Positions 1 to 14,369 of a DNA stretch of 64,000 nucleotides are shown here, piece by piece (the first letter of the stretch is position 1; every line of letters begins with the position of its first letter). Source of the stretch: Campylorhamphus procurvoides. Lineage: Eukaryota; Chordata; Aves; Passeriformes; Dendrocolaptidae. The stretch lies in assembly GCA_013396655.1 (NCBI GenBank), contig WBMV01005978.1, forward strand, positions 62,001 to 126,000. The letters run 5' to 3'. The translations under genes were made by a program, and so were the position numbers. Under the pieces are notes generated by a model. That model saw only the letters and a program-made list of their open reading frames with translations, was not told the origin of the DNA and made no database searches.

Positions 1-876
1 ATAAATATTACTTCTGGCAGGTGTAAGCGAGCAGCCAAATGTCTTAATCAGGTGGTAAGTGTTGCATTTAAAAAACTGTGCAGACAGAAAAGCTGGGACG
101 GCCTACAGCAAAGATCCTGAATTACCAACAGAAGAGACACAGACCTTCAGTCAGGATCTGCTGAGAGGGAGATATGTGAAGGAAGCCGTATCAAAATGTT
201 TAAAAGAAATTAAAAAGTTTTAGGGGAGCAGTTTGAGAAGTAACAGTGAACAACCTCCCTCCAACCAGGAAACCTGCAAACAAGTCTGGAGTAAAACACA
301 GTGAAAATCTGCAGGCTAGTTCTTCAGAGGAACTCCATGCGTGCACAACAATTACTACAGAAATAGGAATGCCTTGTTAATATATTACTCACTAGCAAAG
401 TTGAATACACTAATGCACTAAGGCACTCTTTCCACACATCATTTGAGAATAATCCTGTGTCAGTAAGTCCCCTGGGGAGAGGATGTAAAATCCACCTTAC
501 CAAATAGTTTCTGATTTTCAGTCACCCCTGATGAGAGAGCTTGACCACTAAAAGTACTGTGTAAAATAGAGTATGTGTTCGTACTGCAATCAGTTTGTGA
601 CTACAGCTTGCAGGGACAGTCTGGAGTGAATTTCTGGGTAGTTGATTTGGAGAAAGATCTTTCAGCATCTCAGTGTGGCCAGCAACAAATGTCTACCTGG
701 ATTCTTACGAGGACTTTGCAGCCTGTACCGACCTATGTGTATCACCTCCTATAGTGTTTCTAGCCAGCTTCAAGCTGGCTTCAACTACTTAGGTTATACT
801 TAGGTCTTTGCTTTTGCGGTGGAGATGTTGTGAGCTCTGTGACCTGACCATGCTCCCACAGCTGGTGACAGAAAGG

Positions 877-901
877 TGAATACTGTGAATACTGTGAATA
901 C
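877..901. repeat. Short tandem repeat (TGAATACTG-like, about 3 copies)
   Basis: Nine-base units repeat about three times in non-coding DNA. No function is apparent. Confidence 0.6.
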
Positions 902-2153
902 AGCTACAAATCTCCGACTAAGTATTTTTTTCATGTTTCCACCCTCGATGGTTTGCACTTGTGAATATTACAAATAGCTGCAGCCTTCTAGACAAAGCCA
1001 TATTAATACATTTTAATACAAAGGTATTAAAAAGAGAAATCAACTCTGTACCCCAGCTAGATACAAGAAGCAGAGCAGTTCACACCTGGGAAGCTTTCGG
1101 CCAGCTTTAATGAGAGCTCTTCTACTTGCAGACACTTTTTGATGACAGTGCATTACTGCTATTTTGAGTCAGCCTGAGTCTGGTGCACTATGAAGAATTT
1201 TGTTCACAGTGATTCAGCTGCAGCGTTGTTAGCAGCTTTAGCATGGACAGTGCTGCCAGCAGAAACCTCAGGAGCAAGGATAACTGGCATGATACTGAGA
1301 GCAACACAAAGCTGTTGACAAATACAGCTTTTAGTACCACTGACTGTGCTAAGCAAGGATGGAACATCTCCTGCAGCTTGCTTGGTACAAGCATGAGTGC
1401 AAAGTCATTTCTTGGGTTTTCAGATTGTCTGGCTGAAGGAAAGAACACTCTGGGAGGTTGCTGACTGATGCAGTCTGGCTATGTTCCCATGCTAAAAATA
1501 CAGTGGAAGATAACTGCTACTCTTTTCAGAGTTTTCCTCCTCAGTTTTCTCTGGCTTTTATGCTGTGCATATATAGTGCTGAATGGGAAATAGAGCACCT
1601 CAGTTTTTCACTGAACCTAAATATTTCTTTGTTCTGGTGCCTTTTTGTTGATGAATGTTTTTGCTCCTAGCTACATTTCTGTGAAGGTGTTTCATGGCCC
1701 TAGTATGCTACCAATTACAATTTATTTAATCCTAGGGAAGACTTTACACATTTTTTTTCTCTCTCATTAAGAACAACAAACGACTTATGGAACAAAAAAA
1801 ATACCTGTTAAATTTTGGAGTCAGTAAACTTCTAGCTTTGCATTCTCCATGCAGACTTTCTAACTCAACATTTTAAAAGGTGCATTTCAAGGAAAAAATG
1901 AAATATTTAATCCTTTTCAATACGGTAGAAAAGTCAAACTTTTCCCTAAACTATCTCCTGAGTGACTAATGGCCATACTTCTGGAACAGATGTAAGTGAG
2001 CAGCATATCTATTCTGAATACTCTTATCAGCACTTTCAAGGGGGTTTGTATAGGATGACAAAAAGCTGTGGTACAGTAATTACTGTGATGGCAGATTAGA
2101 ATTCCAAGGGTTGCGTGCTTTTTCATTTCAGAAACAGTTGCTGTGATTTAAGA

Positions 2154-2198
2154 GGCTGCCAATCCTTACTCTCCTGGCTGCCCAATCCTTACTCTCCT
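2154..2198. repeat. 22-23 bp tandem duplication
   Basis: Two adjacent copies of a unit beginning GGCTGCC and ending CTCTCCT differ by a single inserted C. The near-identity suggests a recent local slippage or duplication event. Confidence 0.75.
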
Positions 2199-5100
2199 CG
2201 CTGCCCAGACCCAGTTATGTTTTCCAAACCTCTTACAAGTAATGCCTATGTGGTTCTAAGCCAATACCATATGAAATCTAGAAGCTCAGCATCAACTGCC
2301 TCTCACAGTAATTTGGGTTCCATTACTAAACTACTGGATTTCACAACAAACTGGCTGAAGGACCATTTAGCTATACTGTCCACAGGGGAGGACATGGAAA
2401 ACGTGGTTGTGTTCACCTCTGGCAGAAGGAAAACCACAAAGATTTGTTGTCAGTAACAATTTGTTTTGTTGCAGCTATTTCTTTACTGAATGTGTATCTA
2501 AGTTCTACAATTTTGACTACAGTTTTGCAAAACAAAAGAGAATAAATGCAGAGCTAAACTCGGCAGCTGATCATCAAGTTAGTTACTACATAGACATTTT
2601 TTAAGTGTTGTATAATTTTAGTGACTACTAACTGCTTGCAAGCCACTTAAATAAACCTAATCAAATAGACCAGACCTTTCTAAGAGTCATAAAAGAAAAA
2701 AACTACTCCTTTTGGCTCCACAGTCTTTCATTACTTGGCTAGATATATTTGTTGAGAACAGAGCTCCATAAGACTGATTCAAGCCAGGATAACAAATTCC
2801 ATATTCCACATGACAAAACATTTTCCATCAGGCTGTGTTTCAAAGGTAGTTCTCTTTCATATCGGCGATTCCTGTCTTATGACTAAAATTTATTCAACTT
2901 GAAACTGAGTACTCTTTATTTTCAGAGACAATGAGTGTCAGTTTGAAATTGTTGATAACCTGTAATAACTGAAAATGTGTCAAAACCTAGTGTGCTTAAT
3001 GTTAGGAGAAAATAATGAAATACAGATTTTAAAAGGTCATTATCAAAATTTCTTCATATGCACTAAAAATGGAGAATGTGGGGAAAGGTACAAAAGGTTT
3101 CATCTTATTCTTCAGCTGACCTAAGATGGCACATCTGCACCCCGATTATATGCAGCAAGAAAAAACAGCCTGGAATATGTATTTGCAATTTTTACATTAG
3201 TTGTCATTAAAGTGTTTTTGAACCCTGAGGGACCTGCTGAAAGAACTCTGAGTTTGAATGCTTGTTTTTGGGGGGCTTGGGGTTTTTTTCCGTTTTGCCA
3301 ATAAAAAGTGTTACTTCTTCATATAAGCTGAGTGACATTCACCTACCTTGTTTATGGGGTACTGGGAGGAACACTGGTTAGAAAGCAGTAGTAGCCTTGT
3401 GTCAAAGGCATATCCAGGCATGTGAAAAGACCTTCAGCTGACTTCATTGCAGAGTGATAATTAGTTACACTCGAATGATGGCCCTGGAGGTAATGCACTG
3501 GAGAGCAACTTTGGCATGCAGCACTGTTTTCAGGGCCCATAGCCCTGGATACTCGGTCTAGTATGCTCAGATGTATTGAGAGTTTCTTTACAGTAAACGG
3601 CAGGAAAACTTTTTTTGCCATTACAGTCTATAAAGCTATGTAGCAGAAATGCTGGAATTCAGATGGATGGAAATGTGCACACAAAAGCACCAGTAGAAAC
3701 AATGGAGCAAAGCAACAAAGCTGTAGCACAGTGGAAGAGCCATTCCTCTTCCTGTTATCTCAGCATTGAGCCAGACCATAGTCATAAAGATATGTGAAAT
3801 GAGCAAACAAACAGAACAGGCAGCAGTCTTGTTGAAGTTTTATGGACGATAAACTAAACAAGGGTGTGAGGCAAAAATATTGACCCATAATAACTGTTGA
3901 TGCCTAGAGAGCATACAAACCTGTCCAAACCAAATCTATCATCACCAATGAAGAGGAATCCAGGAGGTGTAGTGAGGACCTGAAAGCTGTTTGCTGTTGC
4001 AATCCATATGACATACAGGCGATTCTGGCAAAATTGGTTAGCCATGCATATGTCTTAGTGCTTGCAAGTATATGGGCATAAGAGTGTGAGCGGGTAGAAT
4101 CAACTTACTAAGGAAATTGTAAATTAAAATTGTTCTGCCTGCCTAAGGACTTACTTAACAAGTTTGCTGTTGTCTTGAGCTTAATGGTTCTGAAATTCTG
4201 ATTCTGTTCTCACAACACTTCATTCAGCTATTTCAAATTTGGGTAATTGTGGGCAAATGGAGGTTTTCTAATATAAATAGCAAGTCAACGTTAGTTAACA
4301 GTTTTGAAATCTGTGAGTGAAATCTGATGAGTTTGGGTGTAAAGGTATGGGATGATTGCTTATGCAGAGTAAGAGTTGGCTCTGGTAACTCTGCTAATCC
4401 CTTGCAAATCAGTATCCTGAACTGGTCAGTTCAGATGGTATTGCCATACAGCTGTGTATAGCAAAATGGCACAGAATTATCTCACAGTATAGCCTTCAGC
4501 AAACAAACTGTAACTCAGGACATTACAAGAAACAGCATCTTTTAGCTATGAGATGTGCTTGTTCTTTCCATATCTGCTTCTTTTTGGGGAGAAAAGGACA
4601 ATTTTGGTGGAAAGCAATGCATGCACACACACAAACTCAGATATTTCCTATCGTTAAAAAAGACATATATCTAGAAATATAGCTATTTTCCCATTTTCAC
4701 AGAATCCTACAGCATTTGCTGGGGTAAAGCTTAGTTAGATATGGCTTCACCTAACTACCAGTACAGGTATACTCTGAGTGCTTCTAATCTTCACTTTCCC
4801 ACAAGAAAATTAGTTTGCAGAATGCTGTAACCCTTATGGGTATTTCAGGATTACTGTATGCAATAAACCAAACATTAGTTGCTACGCAGTGTATTCACTA
4901 ATTTTTGTAAGGAAGCTTCTTTTCTTTTAGCTCAGCAGCAACACCTGTGCCAAAAAAAGGTTTGATTTTTTTTCTCTTTTAACATAAATTCTCTCTGCTA
5001 GTAAGAATTTCTGAAGTAATCAAACATGATCCTGTAAGCAGACTTGGAAGTCTGTGCCTTATGCAGAAAGATCACCTAGTAGTCATAAAGGTCCTGCTGC

Positions 5101-8100
5101 TTTCTAAACACATAGAAATGAGAACCCTGAATTGTATTGCACCTACCCATACAGCACTGACTCCCAAACCAGCTCGTTGCCCAGCACTTGCAAAATTTCA
5201 GTATCAGCAGCTGATTGCTCACTTTCCTCTGAGATAGTATGTACTGTGGCACTTCTTCAGGCTTCCTGCAAGCTGCTGTTATCCCAGAAATAGGAGGGAC
5301 AAGATGATGTCTGAAAAAAACAGGCATCATGGCATATTATTACATGCTGTCCTACTCCACTCAGAACAGCTCTTTACACAGATTTTTGTATTGTTATGTG
5401 AACAACACACAAATGCCATTACGAATTACTTAGAAAAATACTACTTAACGTATTTTGAGGATTCTCTTATATTAAAATAGCTTTATTGTCTTCATGGCAC
5501 ATTTTTAAGTTCTTCTAAGAATGAATTGCAAGTGTGGCATGAATCTTTTAACATTTGGTTTAGTGTTATCTCTTCTTAAGAGGAGGATTCTGTGCTTTTA
5601 TTTGTGGCATTACTTTTTTTTCCTTGCTACTAAATGCCCATGATGCTACTTCTTTGTATTGTATTACAAAAGCTTTGTTGAATAACTGTGCCTGGGATTT
5701 GTGGTGAAAAGTGGTGAAATTTATTGCCCTTAATTCTTGTGGGAGTTCAGTCCCAATGTAGCTGGGATTCTTCTGTGACCACCATCTCGTGCATTTATAA
5801 GCCTTAAGACACAGCACTACAGGAGAAGCTGTGGGTAGCTGTACCAGTCCAAGGAAAAGTCTGAGGGAACAACCAGATGTCACCTCTCTGGAGTCTTACT
5901 TTTCCTTGTGGTTGATTGTGAGAGTGTGCTACATTACCCTTTAACAACTTGTGGTAAATTCTTCCCTTCCTTTTCCCTGAGTGTGTGGAGACAGGGGAAT
6001 ATTTCCACATTTCAGTCCACCAGCTCAACTCTTTGTGTTCCACATGTTACCAGAATATTTCTCTTCTGAACTCTTCTGTGGGATCTGAGAGCGTGCTAGG
6101 CCTTAATAAAACACATACAAGATCAACAGTATACTGCCCCATGATACTTCCATTGCAGAGCCAAGTAAGTGCAGAGGAGAGACTGATGAATGACTCCGTG
6201 GCCACACATAGGAAAGAAGGAAAAGTACTTCCAAATGTTCTGTTAAATGTAACATGTTTTTTAAAACTCTCATATTTCAATTCACAATCCCTCGAGACAG
6301 AATTTCTGACCTTCACTATCTTTACCTGTGTGTTTCCATATGTGCTACTGCCAAAATGCTGAGTAGGCATTTGAGATCTACCTTCAATACATAATTTTCG
6401 CTTACAAGATGCCTACTATGGATCCAGAAACTTTGCCCTGGAATGGGTACAATTTCACTATAAATACTAAGCAAAGCATATAATGCTACCTGAGCAAATT
6501 GCCACTGAGGCGTTACATATAGTTAGATATCAACATGCTTAAGAAAGGGAAGCAAAGTGCACTTGAAAGGCTATCAAAAAGCTGTATTCCTTTCAACAAA
6601 ATATATCAAAGAAACAATGTAATTTATGTCTACCACTAGGAAGTAGTACCATGCCATAGGAGTAGATCAATTTGTTTTGAGGACCTTGACTCTATGTTAA
6701 ATATACTGGTGGCAGGGGGAGGGAGAGAGAGAGTGTTAATTATTTTAGATTATCTTTTGTCTGGTTCTGTACATCTGCCCCCCTGACTGGCAGATGAAAC
6801 ATACTTCTGATTTAGTTTCACTCGAGAAGGATCCAGTTCATGGGCTCTGTGACCAGTCGGCCGTGTAAACCAATGTGCTCAAAGTGGGAACAATCAGAAG
6901 GTTTGCTTCAAAAGTTCACTCCTGGTCCAAACTAAAATGCTAATTGTAGCCCCAGACGACTCACAATCAGGATTCTAAAGCAACTCTTTTGGGAGGCAAC
7001 CAATTTAAAAAAAAAAAAAAAGTCTTATCTGAAAAGTTATCTATCCCTTTTTTTTCCCTACTTGCTTATTTCACCTGGACACAGCTCTCCCATAAGCATT
7101 GATAAAGCCATTTTTTGTCTCTTTCAAATTCAAATTTCAATTATCTTTTGTTATTTTCTCTGATGCCAGGGAGGTTGCGACCATGAGAGTTGCTTATTTT
7201 GCTCACCAATAATTGCCATCTTGCCCAGTCCTGTCTTCCTGTATCCAACTGTCTTATTCTCAAAATCTGAGAGTAAGACAGATCTTCAGGTCAATAACTG
7301 GCATCTTCCCGCAGTGTCTTCAGAGCGCTGACAGACTGAAGTGCTGACCTGTGCCTGTGGTATGCAGATGTAACAGTAACACACAACTAATAACAGAGCC
7401 ATTCTGACATCCAATGTCAGCATCTGTGTCACTCCTCCAAAAAAGAAAAAGGGTTATTCACACCCTCCATAACCTCCCATGTGCAATGGCTTTTAAAGTA
7501 ACAGAGAGACAAAATTGACATCTCACATGGTATCATGTAGTCTCTATTTGTCTCTCTGCAAAAAACAGGTCCTTCTTAAGAAACAGGGCAGAGATGTTAT
7601 AAATCACCACTGCTCTACTGTTCCCCCATTGCACCTCACAGCAGAGAATAAAAGAAAAACATAAATCAGTAAAGCCCAACGTTAGCATTGTGGGCATTTG
7701 GCTGGAAACCTGAGCTAGTATTAGCAGTCATCAGTTCTGATTCCCTAAATTACTTTGGCCAAGTTGCTTAGACCCTGTTTACATTAGATTTCCAGCTGTA
7801 TAGAGAAATAGTTCAAATATGAAAGATTAGATTTTTCTAAAGCCCCTAGAGTTAGGGATTTCCTTGGCTGATGGATGCTTAGTCTCAGATACCTTTTAAA
7901 GAGGCTCTCTGCAGTATCTCAAACCACAAGATGCTTTTAAAATTCAGGTTTTATTTAATTTGATCCAGTTGTACTGCCTCTCAGCAAAGGAGCAATTTTT
8001 TTTAAAGCTTTCTCCTTTAAAAAAACCCTTTGAAGAATATTTCAAATGCGTGTCAAATAAGGTTTTAATAGTGTCCCATGACACTGGGAGTTCCTGTACT

Positions 8101-11100
8101 CATATTTAGCTCAGTTATCTCCCCCGAAGTCCTAATTATATATCCCGCTTATACCAGTAACTAAGTAGAAATTTTCAAGCTTTCCTTCCATGCCAATAAA
8201 TGAAAGCATGTGAATGGAGTTTTCACCTTCTTTCTCAGATTCTTCATCTGCAGGAGACAGACAAGTGGGAGAGAGACAATACTACTAGCTGGCTGTTCAG
8301 GGAACTGAACAGTCCAGACATAGCAGTGAAACAGCAATAGAGTGCAAACATGACACTGACTTGCATGGTCTGTGGTGCAGTCTCACGAGTGGTGCAAACT
8401 AATCTGAAACTGGAACATGAATGGAGTAGGAAACCCTGCTCTTGCCCATAGTCATGTACTCTCCTTGGTACAGGTTTATGACCAGGAAGATATGCAGTGA
8501 GTATGCTGAGCTTGAGTACCTGTGGCTGAAAAACAACTCTGCTAAAAAAAAAAATAAATCACCTAGACCGGGGACCTGATTCAGCTCCCCACTGACCTTG
8601 TGGATGTTAGCACTGGGCAAGCCAGGGGTAGAAGACCAGTGAGCAAGAAGGGAGACCAGGTCTACTCCTTTTAACACTATTATGGTCTTAGACTGGCTTA
8701 AACTGTTCAAAAAAAACATACTCTGAAGCGTATTGCGAAATGGCATTAACAGCATTGAACTGGCCCCCAAGGATGTAAGACGGACTGTTAATTGCAAAAT
8801 ATGTTCAAGTACAGTACCGACTTGACAGGGTAGTGCCATTATCTTTTTTTCTCCCATTTCTGAACACATGGCTATGCCACTTTATCTGCAGACACTGCTG
8901 GGAGTAACTAGCAGAAAGAGCAGCAAAGTTTATTTGCTGGATACTGTAAGATGCTTAGGTACCCATCAGTTTTAGAACCGACTGCAGAAATGTAAACAGG
9001 CACCAACCTTGTCTCAGCAGATCTTCCATCTGCCTGCTCCTTCTTGCCTTACATGATGTCTGTAATATGCTGTGAATCCATAGTTCCTCTGGCCCCAGCC
9101 CTTGCCTCCCAAAGTAAAAAGCTGCACAGACGTCTGACGTAACACCTGTCCAGTAACACACACTCTGTGCAGGAATGTGGTTCTCAGTATTAAAAACCTT
9201 TGGAAAGAAGGCAACACATAAAAGTCAAGATCCCTGGAGCTTCCAAAGACTGCATGTGAGGGTGTTCTGCCATAATGACTGAGTAAATCAAACAGCACAA
9301 ACAAAAATCTTCATTACGACAGAAACTGATCAGTGAGCTGAAACAACTTGGCATAGTTCCTGTCCCAGTGGATTTGCCTCTGAGAGATCCCGAACCTTGA
9401 AGATAATGCTGTTATTAATTGCTTCAATTCTCAAAATGATTAAAAGTGAAGAACACAGAAGGAAACCATATGGTGACCTCAGAGAAATCTCTGAAAAATA
9501 AGTCTAGGCAGCTCAGGTGGGGAGAGACATTCCCAGAGATTAGAAGGCAAGAGCAGAGATCATTTTCCTTCATTGAATACTTGCAGAGGCTTTTAAGCCC
9601 TAGAGTGGAAGTTGAAGAGGAAATGGATTATAATAAACAACTCCCTTTCACCTTCTTTGGCACAGAAGGCTTAGGCTTTCCTGTGCTTCATGATGCTTCA
9701 GCACATCATTGAGAGCAGCACTTTGCCTCTACTCCTTTCCACATAACTGAAAACAGCAGCTTCTCGATTACAGTCTCCTCTGATTCCTATGACCCAGACA
9801 CAGGCTGGAAACTACCCCATTCCTGCTGCCTAAGTTCTTCCAGGTTCACAGGGAGGAAGACCAGGGCAACAAGCAATGAGGAACTCCACTGAGCCAAGTG
9901 CTGGAAGCTTCAGAAGTCAGATGTCTCCTTCCATTTCATTGAAAATCTCCCCACTGGCACTCATTTAAATGTTTGCACTTCTAGGAAAATAGATTGTTGT
10001 ACAAATTTGCACATCTGCTACTTCTATCAAAAAGCCAAAGTGTTTTCTACTGAGCAAATTATTCTCTGTCATTTCTTCTAATATCCCTATAGGTCTGCAA
10101 ACTCCACATATGGACAATAACCTGTTCCGGCCAGAGTCTGCTACAGCAGACTATACAATGACAACACATATTGGAAATATACCGTGCTCAGTCCAGCACA
10201 TATTGCAGCTCTGTTTCATAAGATGACCTGTGAACTACTCATATATTCCCCTGCTCTTCTGTAATTCAACCAGTTCCTCTACTCTCTGCAAAATTAATAA
10301 AAGTGCACCTAGACAGTTATGTAAATGTTGAGATATATATATATTTCTCAAATAATTTATAGGCCAGTCTATATGAAATTATTAAAAAATAAAAACCATA
10401 GAAAATGTTAAACAAATGCCATGCAGCACAGAAATAGCCCAGCAAGCCCAGTTGTTGAAGGAGTATTGCCCTGTCCATGCAAACAACAAAAAAAGCGTTA
10501 GCAGGGTTGGATTTATTAGTCTTACCTTAGTGCAGCATTAATGTTACTTCAGGAGGGGAAGGAGGGTCTTCTTACACAGAACAAGATTAGTTTGTACCTC
10601 ACAGCATAAACATTCTGCATCAAAGGTAAAACATTTTATATTCCTGCATACTGAAGGAATGCACAAGACTACCACAGCATTTCTTCTTGCAGCATGAAGT
10701 TCAATGCAATCTGCAATGGTTAGCTGGAAGTGTGACAAAGGGTGCTAGTTATTCAAAACTTGCAGCTCATGAGTTCCTGCTACAGCATTCCAGTGGTGGG
10801 AACAATCCCACCAAGAAGGTGCAAGAGGAGTATTTGTCTACAATGCTGGATAAAATCCCAGTGAGTCATGCCTTTCCCTAAGTACTGACATTCCTACAAA
10901 TGCACTTTACTCATTGCCGAGCAAAGCTGTCATTTGCACATGGCTATGCAGCATACAGATGTTACACATCAGGATAAAACACAGACATGGCTATTTAGAA
11001 GTGAACCATCAGAGACATGCTGTCATTAGACAAATCCCAAACTGCACGTCACAGAGAAGAAGTCCAGGACACTGCTACAGCTCAAGATTTTTTGTGACAG

Positions 11101-13510
11101 CAAGGTATTCGTTCAGTGTGATTGATACTGGGGACATGATAACTGCTGGGTAAATACAAAGAAATACTGGATGAGCAGTGGGGAAAATAAACACAGTCAC
11201 ATTTCAAGAAATTCTGAGTGGATGTTTGCATCAATTAAACCAAGGTGTGCTTTTCTTACCTACATGTTTGATTAAAATGATGCTTTATTTCAACCAGGGT
11301 ACTGAGATTATGCAATGATAGATATATTATAGAATAATAAACATTGAGGCTGCTACTTTACTTTTCCAAGGGGCAATTCTGAGTTTTTGTGCAAACTTGA
11401 TTTCCTTTATTCACTTTTCTGACTGAGATGGTCATTTTCAGTAATATTTACACCTGCTTGTGGAGTTGTGCTACGAACATCTACCAGCTCTGCATAATGG
11501 GCAAGAGACATAAGCAACAGGAAGCCAGCTGATTCTTTGCAGAGTAATAAATCAGTATACGTATCTTCAAGCTGAAATTAACAAGTGCACATAATTCTTC
11601 ATAAGTGTATCTGGCAATTTGAAGCACTATGAAGCACATACAATTGAGGATGCAGGAGACAGTGGATTTTTTACTGATATGAAAATGCAATATTTCATGC
11701 TTAGGTTTGAAAGAACTATAGTTTAATAAAAATAAAGCTTATGATTCAAGTCACTCTTTTACTTCACAACTAATTTGAGCTACATTTTACACATACTGCA
11801 AGTGGCGAACAACAGGCTTGGATAATTGCTTTCCTTACAAAGTGTGGGAATCAAAGGATATGTTTTAGATGTGTGGTCACAGATGTGACCATGCTGATGA
11901 ATTGCAAATAACCAACATAAGAGTCAATGATGTGCTGTCTTTGATAGATGTAGTGTTATAAATTGTCTTTTCCATGACAATCTCAATGGGAAAAGAGCAC
12001 TTAATAACAGGATTTTTGGTGTGCAGATTTAAATGAAAAGAAAATGTGGTTGTGTGCAAGTGTAATCATTAATAAGGGGAAGAGAATTGTGCTGGTCACT
12101 TACCAAGTATTTTGACAGCTAGGCATGACAGGTTTTGTTCACCAAAGCTAGTAGTAATTCTGGAAGGCTATTACAATCCAACTCAACTTCCAGATCCTAA
12201 ATAGAGTCTGCAAAAATTTGTGGAGGGTCAGGTAGTAATTCTTCACTTACAGTTCAGCCAAGCCCTACATGACATCATTGAAGGACATTTTGACCATTAT
12301 TTTGCAAAACTAATTCACATTTTCCCCATCATATTCCAGGTAAGCTGTGGCCACAAATATGGTTTACAGCAAATGCACAAACAGCATACCACCCAAATTC
12401 TCATACATGCTTCATCTTTCAAGGGGCCATGCAATCACCCTTCAGTGAGAGCTAAGAGAGGTCACTTAAAGCCAGGAAATCTGACAGAGATTTCCTTTAT
12501 CCAGTATCTAAAGGCGTAAGTGATCAACGCTCTGCAACAACATACAGGCTCTGAAAGGTTCAGTCTTCACTCTCAAATGTTTTAGGAAAGCATCGGCACT
12601 TTGTAGGAGTCGACACATACTTGGCAGCAAATTCCAAAGCAACTAGTAAGCATTGCCAAAAGGAAGCTGGTGCCACATCTGGCATGACCAAGGCCCTGCA
12701 TCCACGTTAACATACTCATTCATGTACTCCTATGGAGCTGATTATTGTCCAACTTCCAAGTAATTTATCAGGATTCTCATTTTGAGTAAGTAAGCCATGC
12801 GTAGGTTTATTTCTAGTTTGTGCAGGTTAAGGATAAGATTAATATATAGTTATATATATTCATATATAGTTATATCACCGAAAGATTTCTGCTTTTTAAC
12901 GTGCTGGCCAGAAAAGCAATGTTCATTGGGGAAAGCTTCCTGTTGGAGGAGCTGGCTACCTTCCTCAGCCTTCTCCCCCAGTTCCCATGCGAGAGCCTTT
13001 GGCTGCTGTTACCAGCTTTGGATTCTCCTACACGCAAACATTTTCCGTAACTGGATTCCTTGTTTGAAAAACTGGAGACCAGAGCCTAGAAGGCTCAACC
13101 CATGAAGAGTGTTCTCAAAGAGGGGAAATTAAAATTTAATGCCAGCTATTATTTGGTTGTTTCCCTCTCTCTCCTGCCACTATCTCTAGCTGAGCACAGT
13201 AAGCTCCACTACAGAGCTGATTTCCTCCCCTTATAGGAGTCCAGGCATATGAGCTTCAGTGATACGGGATTCATCTCTATCAGTTTAATACTGAAGCAAG
13301 AATTCATCTTCAGACTGTAAGTCACAATATGGCAAGAAAACAAATACAATTTGGAGACAAAAAGTTCCTTAGAATCTTTAGGAGCATTTGGGAGAATGTA
13401 ACCTGATTCCTAACTGCGTCTATTTCCATTATTATGCTGTAAAGTGTAATTAGCTGCTAGAAAGATCTACCCTGGGTAAGGCAAACACTGTTCATTTAAG
13501 CTGAATTGAA

Positions 13511-13640
13511 TGATAGAATGCTTTGGGTTGGAAGGGATGTTAAGGATCACCCAGTTCCAAACCCCCTGCCATGGGCAGGGACACCTCCCACTAGACCAGG
13601 TCGCTTGTAGCCTCATCCAACCTGACCTTGAACACCGGGT
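13511..13640 (-). mobile_element. CR1 LINE 3' fragment, minus orientation
   Basis: The plus strand reads as the antisense of a CR1 3' end. It has a degenerate GATAGAAT terminal motif, then TTTGGGTTGGAAGGGA, then the familiar blocks CCCCTGCCATGGGCAGGGAC and CACTAGACCAGGT, ending at a CAACCTGACCTTGAACAC-type block. These landmarks are typical of avian CR1 retrotransposon tails. The copy is only about 130 bp, so it is a 5'-truncated dead insertion. Confidence 0.85.
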
Positions 13641-13689
13641 CTTTTGTCTATAATAGGTGAGAGATCAGCAAGGCTGAGCAAGGGATAGT

Positions 13690-13765
13690 GGTGAGGCTGT
13701 GTGTTTGATTTGTACGAGGGTAAGGCTGTATGATTGATTTGTACATGGCTGTGTATACGAAGCTG
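13690..13765. repeat. Degenerate tandem repeat, about 29 bp unit
   Basis: Units of the form AGGCTGTGTG-TTGATTTGTAC recur two to three times with substitutions, between the two CR1 tails. The repeat is non-coding and no function is apparent. Confidence 0.5.
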
Positions 13766-14034
13766 TGTCACTCGCCAGGGTATGAGACACCACCACTACC
13801 CCTATTAGAGAGCAACAGAATTTAAAACTGGGATAACACTGACTGATTTGCATGACTGAGGGTTCAGTATTTCAGTTCAGCACCTTCCGTGCCGTAACTG
13901 CAACTAGAAATAGTTCAAGCCTACATTTCTCCCAGAGGATTAAGCTACACTGAGCACCCCTGCTGAAAAGCACTCCCTGTTCTGCTGTGGCCTCTGCACC
14001 CACTTGCACTCACAGACTGAATTACCCGGTCTGT

Positions 14035-14123
14035 GGAAGGTCCCCTGCTCGTGACAGGGGGAGTTGGAACGAGCTGATTTTGGGGTCCCTTCCAACCGAA
14101 GCCATTCCACGATACAATGATTC
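14035..14123 (+). mobile_element. CR1 LINE 3' tail, plus orientation
   Basis: The sequence carries the CR1 sense 3' end: a GACAGGGGGAGTTGGAAC block, then GGGGTCCCTTCCAACC, then CCATTCCACGATACAATGATTC, a decayed form of the ATTCTATG terminal repeat. It is about 90 bp long. It lies roughly 400 bp from an oppositely oriented CR1 tail and just upstream of the RBBP7 CpG island. Confidence 0.8.
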
Positions 14124-14283
14124 CCTAATTGCTAGTTGCGCACTGGGATTACTGCCTTAGTTTTCAGCACGATTTAGGGTTTATTCCCTCAGCCGTGGTC
14201 ATTAACGCGGGTGCCGCGGCGGCGCCGCTTTACCCACAGCGCCCCCTCGCGGCCACAGCGCGGCCCAGCACGGCCCGGCCGCC

Positions 14284-14320
14284 ACCGCCTTCCCCTTCGC
14301 CTTCGCCTTCGCCTTCGCCT
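14284..14320. repeat. CCTTCG-type hexamer microsatellite
   Basis: A six-base unit (CCTTCG) is repeated about four times, followed by CCTCCT variants, inside the RBBP7 CpG island. It creates long spurious open frames rich in Pro/Ser or Lys/Ala that I do not consider genes. Confidence 0.8.
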
Positions 14321-14369
14321 CCTCCTCGTCCTTCCCGCGGCCCGCACGGACCCTCCTCGGCCGCTCCAC

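Larger units (their letters stand above)
1..13500. other. Left-flank non-coding region
   Basis: I see no exon here that I recognise. The open frames are short, lack family motifs and have no convincing splice-site context. In mammals the 5' side of RBBP7 faces REPS2, so this is probably the RBBP7-REPS2 intergenic interval; that is inference from known gene order, and no REPS2 exon is visible. Visible minor structure includes a 22-23 bp tandem duplication near 2154-2198, three copies of a TGAATACTG-like unit near 877-901, and short AT dinucleotide runs near 10330 and 12840. Confidence 0.6.

Noticed and set aside
8399..8869. Minus-strand open frame of 156 codons
   Set aside because: There is no recognisable motif, no plausible splice partner and no promoter context. 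The length is compatible with chance in 14 kb of non-coding DNA.
1..13500. REPS2 exons expected near the RBBP7 5' side
   Set aside because: No translated stretch resembling EH-domain or REPS2 sequence was found. The gene is probably farther left.
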